44,585 nucleotides of DNA from Planctomycetota bacterium (GTDB lineage: Bacteria; Planctomycetota; UBA8108; UBA1146; JAJFFE01): NCBI GenBank assembly GCA_021776775.1, contig JAJFFE010000256.1:1-44585 (forward strand), written 5' to 3'. The position numbers were made by a program, and so were the translations under genes. Of this stretch, positions 17,874 through 25,784 are shown in pieces (the first letter of the stretch is position 1; every line of letters begins with the position of its first letter). The notes beneath the pieces are model-generated. The model was not told the origin of the DNA and did no database searches. It was given only the letters and a program-made list of their open reading frames with translations.

Positions 17874-20444
17874 ATGCCTTTGATCCTCCAGATTTCCGAA
17901 CCCGGCCACGAGCCCCGTTCGATCGAAGTACCCAACGCACCGTTTACCATCGGACGCGACGACAACGCCGACTTGACTGTCAGCGACTCCAAAGTCTCGC
18001 GACTTCACCTTCGCGTCGAACCCGCCACCAATCACGTCGAGTGCATCGACCTCGATTCCGCCAACGGCTTTCGCCTGCACGGCAGCAAGACGCGACGCGC
18101 GACGATCAAGCCGGGTAACGCCATTCGAATCGGTGACACGCAGCTGGAACTCATCGACCCTTCGGCGCCGCCTCCTTTGCCGCCGGCAGACTCTGAGACG
18201 CCGGAGCGCGCCGCGGCGCGCAAGCGGAGCCGCGCCGTCACTCCGGAAGCGGTTCTCGATGGCAGCGGACGACGCCGAGCGCTCAATCGAGTCGTGGTTC
18301 CGATCCTGGTCATCGCGGTCATCGGCTGTGCCGCGTTCTGGGTGGTCGATTCCAGTCGCCGCGCCGCCGAGGACGACCCGCTCCCTTCCGTCACCGAAGC
18401 GCGTGAGCTGCTAGCGAAGTACGAGCAGAAACTCTATGCGAGCGATAGCGTAAACGAGGCGTTGTGGTCCGAGGGGCGCAACCTTATTGCGCTAACGCGC
18501 GACGTCGCGTTCCCCGCCACGAACAACCCGGTACCCGAAGTCTCGATGCAGCTGAAGAAGCGGCGCGAGCTGTACTTCAATAGTCGAGCGAGTGCATTCG
18601 TCTCTGCTAACGCGGAGGCGTTCGACGCGCACCAGTACGGTGTCGTTCTGGCCGAGCTCGCGGAGTTTCGCCGGGCGACCGGACTTCTCAACGACGACGA
18701 AAGAGATTGGTACCGCGCCTTTAGCGACAACACCGAGTCACAGCTGGCGCAACGATTGGATACGTATCGACGGCGACTCGCGCTCTACGAAGAAACCAAC
18801 GATTCCGACGAGCTGCGATCCTTCCTGACCGCGGCGCAGCGTGAATTTGCCGGGACCGACCATCTTGCGCACATCGACGCCCGGCTAGCGAAGCTGAACG
18901 ACGACAACACGGACGTGGTCACCATTGTCGATCAGCCGCCAGAAGCGGCGCCGGAATCGGTGACATCGGAGGCTCCCCGGGACATTCTCGCACTCCTTCA
19001 ACGCGACCTATCGGCAGGCACGTTCGCCGGGAAGCGCTATACGTTCGATGGCTTTCGCGCCGCCGTCCTGAATCACGACGCCGACGGCGTCACGATCGAG
19101 TCGAAGGGCGAGCGTCGGCGAATCGCTGTGCCAGAGCTGCCGCGGATTACCCAGCTACAGTTCGCGCTGAGCCTACGCGATGAACAGTTGCTGACCGCGG
19201 CCCGCGCCGGATACGCCTGGAATCTAGAGCCGGCCGCCGACGCGTTGTTGGAGCGTTACTTCCGAGGCGACCGCGCCGCCCGGAAAGGGCGTGTCGACCA
19301 GTTACTCGCCGACGTTCGTGGGCACGACATGGTGCCGACCGGTGGGTTCGTCTACTCGAAAGAGTTCGGCTGGGAGGAGCAGGCGACGCTTCGCCACCGG
19401 GAGATGTTAGCGGAGCTCGCCAAAGAGACCGACTTCCTGGTCACTCGCACGCGTCACGACACGTTCGTTCAGAAGTTCGACGCGGCCATGACGATGGCGA
19501 ACGATTCGACGCTGCCCGCAGACAGTCGGCTCGCAGCCCGCGAAGTCATCGTCAACGCGCTCGTCTCGTGTCGGAACGAAATCCTGGGACAGCTCGACAA
19601 CTCTCTCGAAGCTCCGTTCGGTCGTATGCGGAAGGCAAAGATCGAGCTCGATGTTCGGCGGAAGACGGCCATCGCTGTCATTATGGACCCCAAGATCTAC
19701 CTCCCCGAAAACCACCCCGACTGGCGCAAAGGCGATCATCGCAACGGCCAGAAGGAAGTCGATGCGGAAGTGGACAAGGTGCGCGAGCTTTGGGCCGCAG
19801 AGAGCTACGACTTCACCATCCCCAAGAAAATCACTCGCTCCATGGCACGGTTGAACTTCATCGAAGGGCCGGCGGCGACGCGACTCGAGCACACGTTTTC
19901 CGAAGAGACCACGCCGATGGTCGCCGAGCTGCGCAACAACCCTGGCCCGTTGGTCTCCTTGAAGACGTACGCGACGACGGCGGACGAAGCGAAGCTGCGA
20001 ACGTTCAACGACAAGGTTCGCGCGTACAACGCCGCGTTTCAGCACGAGGACGTTCCGGACGCCGACCGACGTCACGTGATCTACATGAGCGACTATCGAG
20101 AAATGATGGGGTGCCAACGCTGCTTCATCGATGTCCGCCTGTGCCGAGCGACACGGAAGCACTCCGAGGTCTGCGACAAGGCTGGCACCATTTGGCACAA
20201 CGGCCCCGACGGCACGCCGGGGTCGCGGGCTGCAGCCGAAGGGTTCGAGGCGGGCGTCGGCGAAAACGTCGCGCTCGGCTACGCCAACCCCAAAGGAATC
20301 TGGGACCAAGGGTGGTATCGAGCGAGCGACCACCACCGTAACGCTATCGGCCCCGGCTGGAACTGCTTGGGATACGGCTACCACGGTCGCGTCGGCACAC
20401 AGAACTTCGCGAACATTCCTCCGCCGTGGGCACAGCGGAGCTGA
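17874..20444 (+). CDS. FHA domain - single TM - CAP (SCP/PR1) domain protein
   Basis: 856 residues from ATG 17874, the Met that directly starts the FHA fold (MPLILQISEP); an earlier ATG at 17787 would add 29 low-complexity residues. Residues ~1-95 are an FHA domain, with the phosphothreonine-binding GR (27-28), SRLH (42-45) and DLDSANGFRLHG motifs. A Pro/Arg linker leads to one TM helix (~140-158, VVVPILVIAVIGCAAFWVV). The long outer part (~160-720) is helical and charged, without a recognised domain. The last ~120 residues are a CAP domain: RKHSEVC, GVGENVALGYAN, WYRASDHHRNAIGPGWNCLGYGY, with several Cys. The topology puts FHA inside and CAP outside, so it may link Ser/Thr kinase signalling to an envelope activity (inference). 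Ribosome site is weak. Confidence 0.88.
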   Translation: MPLILQISEPGHEPRSIEVPNAPFTIGRDDNADLTVSDSKVSRLHLRVEPATNHVECIDLDSANGFRLHGSKTRRATIKPGNAIRIGDTQLELIDPSAPPPLPPADSETPERAAARKRSRAVTPEAVLDGSGRRRALNRVVVPILVIAVIGCAAFWVVDSSRRAAEDDPLPSVTEARELLAKYEQKLYASDSVNEALWSEGRNLIALTRDVAFPATNNPVPEVSMQLKKRRELYFNSRASAFVSANAEAFDAHQYGVVLAELAEFRRATGLLNDDERDWYRAFSDNTESQLAQRLDTYRRRLALYEETNDSDELRSFLTAAQREFAGTDHLAHIDARLAKLNDDNTDVVTIVDQPPEAAPESVTSEAPRDILALLQRDLSAGTFAGKRYTFDGFRAAVLNHDADGVTIESKGERRRIAVPELPRITQLQFALSLRDEQLLTAARAGYAWNLEPAADALLERYFRGDRAARKGRVDQLLADVRGHDMVPTGGFVYSKEFGWEEQATLRHREMLAELAKETDFLVTRTRHDTFVQKFDAAMTMANDSTLPADSRLAAREVIVNALVSCRNEILGQLDNSLEAPFGRMRKAKIELDVRRKTAIAVIMDPKIYLPENHPDWRKGDHRNGQKEVDAEVDKVRELWAAESYDFTIPKKITRSMARLNFIEGPAATRLEHTFSEETTPMVAELRNNPGPLVSLKTYATTADEAKLRTFNDKVRAYNAAFQHEDVPDADRRHVIYMSDYREMMGCQRCFIDVRLCRATRKHSEVCDKAGTIWHNGPDGTPGSRAAAEGFEAGVGENVALGYANPKGIWDQGWYRASDHHRNAIGPGWNCLGYGYHGRVGTQNFANIPPPWAQRS

Positions 20445-20474
20445 GGAACACACAGCGAAGCTGAAATGCACAGC

Positions 20475-20504
20475 GCCCCCGAAGTTCAGCCGAACTTCGG
20501 GGGC
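20475..20504. terminator. Bidirectional terminator between convergent genes
   Basis: A 13-bp perfect stem, GCCCCCGAAGTTC (20475-20487) with GAACTTCGGGGGC (20492-20504), loop AGCC, between the FHA-CAP gene (+) and the esterase gene (-). No T-run, but the stem is very stable and symmetric. Confidence 0.8.
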
Positions 20505-20555
20505 ACTACTGCAATCCAACGCTCTCACACGATTCGATCGACTCTGGAAAGGACC

Positions 20556-21560
20556 CTATTTCCAGATACGGCTGAGCGCCTTGGCAAGCTCCTTGACGCG
20601 ATCCTCGGGGAACGCGTGACCGAGCCCCTCGTACGCCTCGAGTCGAACCGAAATCCCGGCCGCCTTGTACTGTTCGGCCGCCAGTCGGTTGCTACCGATC
20701 ACGCGATCCTCCGTTCCCGCAAGCATCACGTACTTCGGTTTCGCGGAAGTTCCCGACGGGCGCGCCATAGCCGGGTCGTACTGACCGGCCACCGGAATCA
20801 CGCCGACGAACTTCTCGCAGTGCTTCATGCCCAAGTTGAACGTCATGAACGCGCCTTGGGAAAAGCCGGTGAGCACGACTTGATCACGATCAGCCTTCAA
20901 CGACCCGAGCAATGCGTACGCGCGTTGGAAGATGGCGTCGGCTTCGCTCGTGTCGCCCCACTGATAGCCGTTACCCTGACGGTAGACCGCTTGCGGGGCG
21001 ACAATGATCGCGCCGAACTCGTCGGCAACCTCACGCCACTGACGCGCGATCCAATCCGCAGTTCCCCCGAACGGGTGCAACGCGATAATGACTCTAGCCT
21101 TCTCCATGGAGTCATAGCCGCGCGGAAGCACAACCTTGATGGGACTCTTCTTCATGGCCGCGGCGAACTCGCTCTTCTGGCGAGCGAGGTTTTCGCGGAG
21201 CGTCGCAAGGCCTTGCCGATACGCATCGGTATCTCGCAGGGACGCGAGGTCAGGATCTTCCGCGAACAGCTTTGCGTCGGGGAACCCGAGCTCGACGCTT
21301 CGCCGCAACGCGACGAGCGCTCCGTCCTTGTCGCCGGACAGCGCTAGAACACACGCCAAGTTGTAGGGATGAACCGGCGACTTGGGCTCACTGGCGATCA
21401 ATCGCCCGCTGATTTCTTTGGCGACGTCCCACTTCTTCGCATCGTACGCCTCTCGCCACTCGACATTGAGACGACGAACATCCGACTGCGCGATGACGGG
21501 CGACGTCAGCGCGACGAGAATCAACGAAACGACGGCGACGGACCAACGAGTGACGGTCAT
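20556..21560 (-). CDS. Secreted alpha/beta hydrolase (esterase/phospholipase-carboxylesterase type) with TPR-like N-terminus
   Basis: 334 residues from ATG 21560, chosen because GAGGAACT lies upstream and the signal peptide (MTVTRWSVAVVSLILVALTSPVIA) then starts at once. Residues ~30-120 are repeat-like helices (YNLACVLALSGDKDGALVALRRSVELGF), the pattern TPR-containing Planctomycetes proteins use. The hydrolase domain has the oxyanion strand IIALHPFGG, nucleophile elbow GFSQGA (Ser234), acid in AGTEDRVIG (Asp285) and His in GLGHAFP (His315). It most resembles carboxylesterase/dienelactone-hydrolase type enzymes; substrate unknown. Likely periplasmic. Confidence 0.9.
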   Translation of the reverse strand: MTVTRWSVAVVSLILVALTSPVIAQSDVRRLNVEWREAYDAKKWDVAKEISGRLIASEPKSPVHPYNLACVLALSGDKDGALVALRRSVELGFPDAKLFAEDPDLASLRDTDAYRQGLATLRENLARQKSEFAAAMKKSPIKVVLPRGYDSMEKARVIIALHPFGGTADWIARQWREVADEFGAIIVAPQAVYRQGNGYQWGDTSEADAIFQRAYALLGSLKADRDQVVLTGFSQGAFMTFNLGMKHCEKFVGVIPVAGQYDPAMARPSGTSAKPKYVMLAGTEDRVIGSNRLAAEQYKAAGISVRLEAYEGLGHAFPEDRVKELAKALSRIWK

Positions 21561-21799
21561 TGAGTTCCTCATTTCAGAGCGAGATGGGTTCGGATCGCGG
21601 AGAGATCGATCCTCCATTGGAGCCGGGATTCGCCCGCTTCTCAAGCGCCGTCACGGACCATCGCCGCAACTCGTTCGCGAACCGGTCACCTGGTGAATTC
21701 CCCGCGAATCTCATTGCACGCGGGGGCAGGGAGGGGTATCGATGGGCGTTGGAACGACGTCACTAAGAACCGCGCTTCTCCCTCGAGAGGTCCCTGCGG

Positions 21800-23074
21800 A
21801 TGCCCCCGACAACACACGATTCAAAGCCGAAAGGGCCGACCAGCCCGTGGCGCCGCCGCTGCATTACCGCCGCCATCGTCTTGGCAAGCGTTCTCGGAAT
21901 ACTCGTCATCGTTTCGTACGTGGTCTTGCGGCCGGTGATGACCGACGCCGAGATCCAGCTGGTCCGGGACGAACTCAAAGCGAGAGCTGCGGGGAAACCG
22001 ACCGATGCGCCCGACGCTACCCAGGCCGTCAACGCTCTCAAACTTGCAATCGCGAACTTTCAAACTCAGTTCGATGCACGGACGCCATCGTTGAGCCTCG
22101 AGGACTTCGCATTCGCTGTCGCCGGAAACACCGCGCCCCCGCTGGAAGCTGAGTGGAAGCTGTTCGGGGAGTTGTTTTCGCCCGTGCTCGCCGCCGTCGA
22201 TGCGATTCCCGAACAAGCGACGTATCGAGTCCAAATGAGTGGCCCGTACGCGCCCGCGCCGTTCATGCCCGAGATAAGGCAACTGTTCGACATCTTTGAA
22301 CTTCGCGTCCATCAGCTCGAACTCGAGTCAAAGCCAGCTGAAGCGTTCGCTCTAGCAATTCGCCTAGCGCCAATCGTGGTCGTCCGTGATTCAGGGTACC
22401 TCATCACCTGCCTCGCGACGCAGCGATTCTGTAGCAAGATCTCGGACGTGCTCTGCCGACACGCCGGTGATTCCTCCGTATCGGTCGACGCGCTTCGCGC
22501 CTCGATTCGAGCCGCGGAGAGTTTGCACCTAACGCTGGAATCGTTCGATCGAATCTCTTGCACGGAGTCACTAAGCGCGTTGACGATGCTGGACGACGCC
22601 ATGGAAGATCCAGCGAATCAGATCTATCTGCAGTTAGGCTTTCTCACCCAGTTCGGCTGGTATCTCAACAATCAACGTGCCCTTCATGTGCAGCGGCTAA
22701 AAGAGCGAATCGATGTTCCGCTAGACAGCTGGGCGCAGTACACGCGAGACTTCGCGTCGGCCTCGGCGCCGAAGACGACGGAGTCCATCGACTACCTTGC
22801 CAACATGTTGTGGTTCGACCTGAGCGGGTTCGTTTCTTCGCTCGCGCGTTCCGGTATGAGACTAGAACTCGGGAAGATCGCCCTCGCGGCGCAACTGCAC
22901 CACCGCCTGCACGGTACCGAGGCGAGCCTCGCCGACGTCGAGGCGCTCGCTGGTCCGTTGCACGCGGCCGGGTTTGGCTTGAAGCCGGTCATCACCTTCG
23001 TCGACGGACGGGCCTCGGTAGAGGACACGGTCGAAACCATCCAGATCACTATCGGCGTCGAGAATGAAAAGTAG
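21800..23074 (+). CDS. Single-TM membrane-anchored protein of unknown function
   Basis: 424 residues. A short basic N-terminus (PTSPWRRR) is followed by one TM helix (~22-45, AAIVLASVLGILVIVSYVVL), then a helical domain of ~370 residues outside the membrane. Segments such as EAEWKLFGELFSPVLAAVDA and LGKIALAAQLHHRLHGT recall the large family of uncharacterised Planctomycetes proteins that carry LEAALALRLYRLEHG-type helices, but I cannot name a domain. GAGAGGT lies about 8 nt before the ATG. The stop at 23074 is 9 bp before the ATG of the Sec bacilliredoxin, so the two are probably translated as one unit. Confidence 0.8.
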   Translation: MPPTTHDSKPKGPTSPWRRRCITAAIVLASVLGILVIVSYVVLRPVMTDAEIQLVRDELKARAAGKPTDAPDATQAVNALKLAIANFQTQFDARTPSLSLEDFAFAVAGNTAPPLEAEWKLFGELFSPVLAAVDAIPEQATYRVQMSGPYAPAPFMPEIRQLFDIFELRVHQLELESKPAEAFALAIRLAPIVVVRDSGYLITCLATQRFCSKISDVLCRHAGDSSVSVDALRASIRAAESLHLTLESFDRISCTESLSALTMLDDAMEDPANQIYLQLGFLTQFGWYLNNQRALHVQRLKERIDVPLDSWAQYTRDFASASAPKTTESIDYLANMLWFDLSGFVSSLARSGMRLELGKIALAAQLHHRLHGTEASLADVEALAGPLHAAGFGLKPVITFVDGRASVEDTVETIQITIGVENEK

Positions 23075-23083
23075 ATCGCAGCC

Positions 23084-23437
23084 ATGACCTATGAGTCCAT
23101 CGAGCTTCCTGATGACGCGGAAGCAGCCGCATCGTTCATTCGCGAACAGTCTGCAACTCAACCTGTGGTGATCTTCAAGAAGAGTCCCATATGACCGACA
23201 AGCCACTCCGCGGAGCGTGAGTACCGAGACTGGTTGGCGGGGCTTCCGAGCGATTCTGGTATCGCGACGGCAGAGATAGACGTGATCGCCGAACGATCAC
23301 TAGCGCGCGGCTTGACCGCAGCGCTCGACATTCAGCACGAGTCTCCACAGTTGTTGTGGTTCGTGGGCGGCAACGTAACGTGGCACGGCAGCCACGGCGA
23401 CATCACGCAATCGCGACTCAACACCCTCGCGGGCTGA
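23084..23437 (+). CDS. brxC: Probable selenoprotein: bacilliredoxin-like (BrxC/YtxJ family) with Sec at the active-site Cys
   Basis: 117 residues if the in-frame TGA at 23192-23194 is read as selenocysteine (residue 37). The frame before reads QPVVIFKKSPI and after, without a shift, PTSHSAEREYRDWL; YtxJ/BrxC proteins have FKHSTxCPISxxA here, so the TGA sits exactly on the catalytic Cys. Family features continue: AEIDVIAERSLARGLT, then HESPQLLWFVGGNVTWHGSHGDIT, matching the HESPQ.....G...W..SH..IT signature. BrxC is ~108 residues, so length fits. It is a thioredoxin-fold cytoplasmic protein that removes bacillithiol or other low-molecular-weight thiols from proteins; no signal peptide is seen. 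There is no strong ribosome site; coupling to the gene ending 9 bp upstream is likely. A weak 4-bp stem (23205-23208 with 23219-23222, 10-nt loop) is the best SECIS candidate I can find. Confidence 0.78.
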
Positions 23438-23457
23438 CTGCGGTCTCTATAAGAACA

Positions 23458-23484
23458 GGGCCCACTCGAACAACGAGTGGACCC
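23458..23484. terminator. Hairpin downstream of the bacilliredoxin gene
   Basis: CCACTCG (23462-23468) pairs with CGAGTGG (23474-23480), loop AACAA, extended by GGG/CCC (23458-23460 with 23482-23484) across one mismatch. It starts 21 nt after the stop. On the minus strand it would be followed by TGTTCTTAT and could equally end a transcript coming from the sigma54-like promoter at 23565-23579. Confidence 0.65.
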
Positions 23485-23564
23485 CCCTCCTGTACCGAAG
23501 CGATTTGGATCACCGACCTCCGGCGAACCGAGCGATTGAGAGTTCGCATGTGGGAAGGGGGATC

Positions 23565-23579
23565 GCAACCGACGTGCCA
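23565..23579 (-). promoter_or_regulatory. Candidate sigma54 (-24/-12) promoter
   Basis: On the minus strand the sequence reads TGGCAC-GTCGG-TTGC, an exact match to the TGGCAC-N5-TTGC core with the extra G after TGGCAC. It lies in a gene-free region 296 bp beyond the 3' end of the sigma54-activator gene. Transcription would start near 23553 and run toward the hairpin at 23484-23458, giving an RNA of about 95 nt. A chance match cannot be excluded. Confidence 0.45.
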
Positions 23580-23772
23580 GCTAGGAACGTCGCTGAATCG
23601 ACAAGGACCACCGAGGACATGTCCGACGACCGCACATAGCAGTCGCTAGCGACCTGGCGCGAGAGTGCTCCGACAAGATTGCTGGGCGGGCGTTGTCGAT
23701 GGGATCGACAAGTCGTCTTGTAGTTGGGAACCTTGGTCAGCGCGCTTTCGTCGCTTGGCCTTTTGTCGCGAA

Positions 23773-23800
23773 GCCGCCAAGATCCGCAAAGGCCGCAAAG
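23773..23800. repeat. Short imperfect GCCGCCAAG/CCGCAAAG repeat
   Basis: Three imperfect 9-10-nt units in a row (gccgccaag, atccgcaaag, gccgcaaag). No function is apparent; other copies were not searched for. Confidence 0.3.
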
Positions 23801-23874
23801 AAACGAGACCCTCGTTCCCGCTCTCTGGTTCGGTTCCAATCACGCATCTGATGCAACGCGCCGCCCGGCGTCGA

Positions 23875-25737
23875 CTAGAGCCCGTACTGCTTGATCTTCT
23901 GGTAGAGCGTGTTACGAGAGATCGCCAGAACCTCGGCGGCGCGGCGCTTGTTTCCGTCCACCGCGGCGAGGGTGCGAATGATGAGCTTCGCTTCGGTTTC
24001 GCGCAGGGTCGACAGTGACGACTCGATTGGTTGGCGTCGTCCCTCGCGGGCGATCTCTGACGGGAGATCATCGAGCTTGATTTGCTTTCCGACGGCGCGG
24101 AAGCACGCCTGCTCGATAACGTTCTGCAACTCTCGGACGTTGCCGGGCCACGTGTACGCGCGCAGCGCGCAGCGCACTTCTTCGGACAGCGACAGTCCGT
24201 CGGGTAACACCGATTCGGCAATCGCGATGACGTCGTCGTCGCGGCGAGAGAGCCGGGGGATTTCGATGGTCAAGACGCCGATGCGATAGTAGAGGTCGTC
24301 CCTGAACTGCCCGGCCTTGCGCATCTTCTTCAGTTGCTGGTGCGTGGCTGAGATCAAGCGCACGTCGACCGAGACCGGTTGCTCGGCACCGACCGGCCAC
24401 ACCTTCTTCTCTTGCAAGACACGCAGTAGCTTCGCCTGAATCTCGGGCGGCATTTCGCCGATCTCGTCGAGGAACAGTGAACCGCCGTCCGCGAGTTCGA
24501 ACCGCCCCTTGCGGTCGTGCGATGCGTCGGTGAACGCACCCTTCACGTGGCCGAACAGCTCGCTCTCGATGAGTGTCGGGCTAGACAAAGCGCAATTGAA
24601 GGGAACGAACGGTCCGTCCTTGCGGCTCGAACCATCGTGCACCATGCGGGCGATGTGCTCTTTGCCGGTCCCGGTCTCTCCGAGGATGAGAACCGGACTC
24701 TCGCCAACCGAAAACCGTCGCACCAGGCTGAGAACTTCGAGCATGGGTGACGAGTTGGCGACGAACGCGTCTCGCCGCTCCAGCGCCAAGCGCAACTCGC
24801 TGTTCTCACGTTCAAGCTGCTTACGCAGTGAGATGTCGTCGAGCGCCAATCCGGCGAGGTGCGCCACGCCCTGCAGGTACTTGAGATCCTCTGACGCCAA
24901 ACAGTCACGCGCGCCGCGACGGTCGGCATAGATCAGTCCCAGGAACTGGCCGTTGAGGAGGAGAGGCGCGCAGATGAACGAAGAGATTCCGAGCGAACGC
25001 ACCGAATCGGTCGGATTGGAGAGCTGCACGGTAGGCGCTTCGATCAGTACCGCCTTTCGGTACCGCTGTACTTCTTCGAGGATCGTCTCGCTCATCCGTA
25101 TCGGCGTCGCCGGTTCATCCTGACCGTCGCCAGTGCGCGCCCACACCACTTCGAACGTGCCCTGCTCGGGATCGCCGAGCCCGACGAAGTACCGGTCGAA
25201 GTCGACGCAGTCCCGCAGAGCAAGGTCGACATGATCGATCACGTCCTGCTGCGACAACGCTCCGACCAAGTGCTGCGCGAGACGATAGATCCCCTCGAGC
25301 CGCGCCTGCCCGGCCGCCATCGGATTCTCTGGGCTGACGAACGCACTGGTGTCGCCAGCGTCGAGCTCGACCCGGCGCGACTCGATCGCCGCCGAACCGA
25401 TCAGCTCGAGCGTCGAGGTGGGGCCTTTGATATCGCGCTCGCGCACAATGATCTTGCACTCACCGACCGTCAACACGTCGCCAACGTCAATGCGCCCCTT
25501 CTCGACCTTCGAACCATTCAACGACGTCCGGTTCTTACTGCCGAGATCGTGGACCCAAAGGTCACCCGAATCGGTGCGCACGATCGTCACGTGACGTCGC
25601 GAGAGGTGCGGGTCGTCGAGAACGAGATCACTCTCGATCCCGCGACCCAACGTCACCTCGCTCGGCTCCGCGAGGGAAACCGGGTCTAGCGGCTCCCCCC
25701 GCACGATCACGTCCAGAATGTAAGTTCGTTGAACCAT
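23875..25737 (-). CDS. Sigma54-type transcription activator with FHA and GAF domains
   Basis: 620 residues. FHA domain at ~8-100 ([30 protein letters not shown]), GAF-like sensor domain at ~145-305 ([21 protein letters not shown]), a short coiled coil, then the AAA+ domain: Walker A GETGTGKE (353-360), GAFTDA loop (400-405) in place of the canonical GAFTGA, Walker B LFLDEIGE (421-428), and [11 protein letters not shown] with the Arg finger. A Fis-type helix-turn-helix ends the protein ([13 protein letters not shown]). It should bind upstream enhancer sites and remodel sigma54 polymerase, with the FHA domain reading phosphothreonine, perhaps made by a kinase such as that at 28804. GGAGG lies 6 nt before the ATG. 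The G-to-D change in GAFTDA may affect sigma54 contact. Confidence 0.95.
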   Translation of the reverse strand: MVQRTYILDVIVRGEPLDPVSLAEPSEVTLGRGIESDLVLDDPHLSRRHVTIVRTDSGDLWVHDLGSKNRTSLNGSKVEKGRIDVGDVLTVGECKIIVRERDIKGPTSTLELIGSAAIESRRVELDAGDTSAFVSPENPMAAGQARLEGIYRLAQHLVGALSQQDVIDHVDLALRDCVDFDRYFVGLGDPEQGTFEVVWARTGDGQDEPATPIRMSETILEEVQRYRKAVLIEAPTVQLSNPTDSVRSLGISSFICAPLLLNGQFLGLIYADRRGARDCLASEDLKYLQGVAHLAGLALDDISLRKQLERENSELRLALERRDAFVANSSPMLEVLSLVRRFSVGESPVLILGETGTGKEHIARMVHDGSSRKDGPFVPFNCALSSPTLIESELFGHVKGAFTDASHDRKGRFELADGGSLFLDEIGEMPPEIQAKLLRVLQEKKVWPVGAEQPVSVDVRLISATHQQLKKMRKAGQFRDDLYYRIGVLTIEIPRLSRRDDDVIAIAESVLPDGLSLSEEVRCALRAYTWPGNVRELQNVIEQACFRAVGKQIKLDDLPSEIAREGRRQPIESSLSTLRETEAKLIIRTLAAVDGNKRRAAEVLAISRNTLYQKIKQYGL

Positions 25738-25784
25738 GGTGGACCTCCATTCAAGACGTGACCTAGCCGACTCTAGAATTCAAA

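Larger units (their letters stand above)
23485..23874. other. Gene-free stretch with sigma54-like promoter and AAAG-type repeats
   Basis: Between the bacilliredoxin gene and the 3' end of the activator gene I see no supported gene on either strand. It holds the sigma54-type site (23565-23579) and a run of GCCGCCAAG / CCGCAAAG units (23773-23800), a kind of low-complexity intergenic sequence often met in environmental genomes. Confidence 0.5.

Noticed and set aside
23332..23568. Open frame on the minus strand opposite the bacilliredoxin gene
   Set aside because: Its translation is Ser/Pro/Cys-rich without motifs and mirrors the real gene on the other strand.
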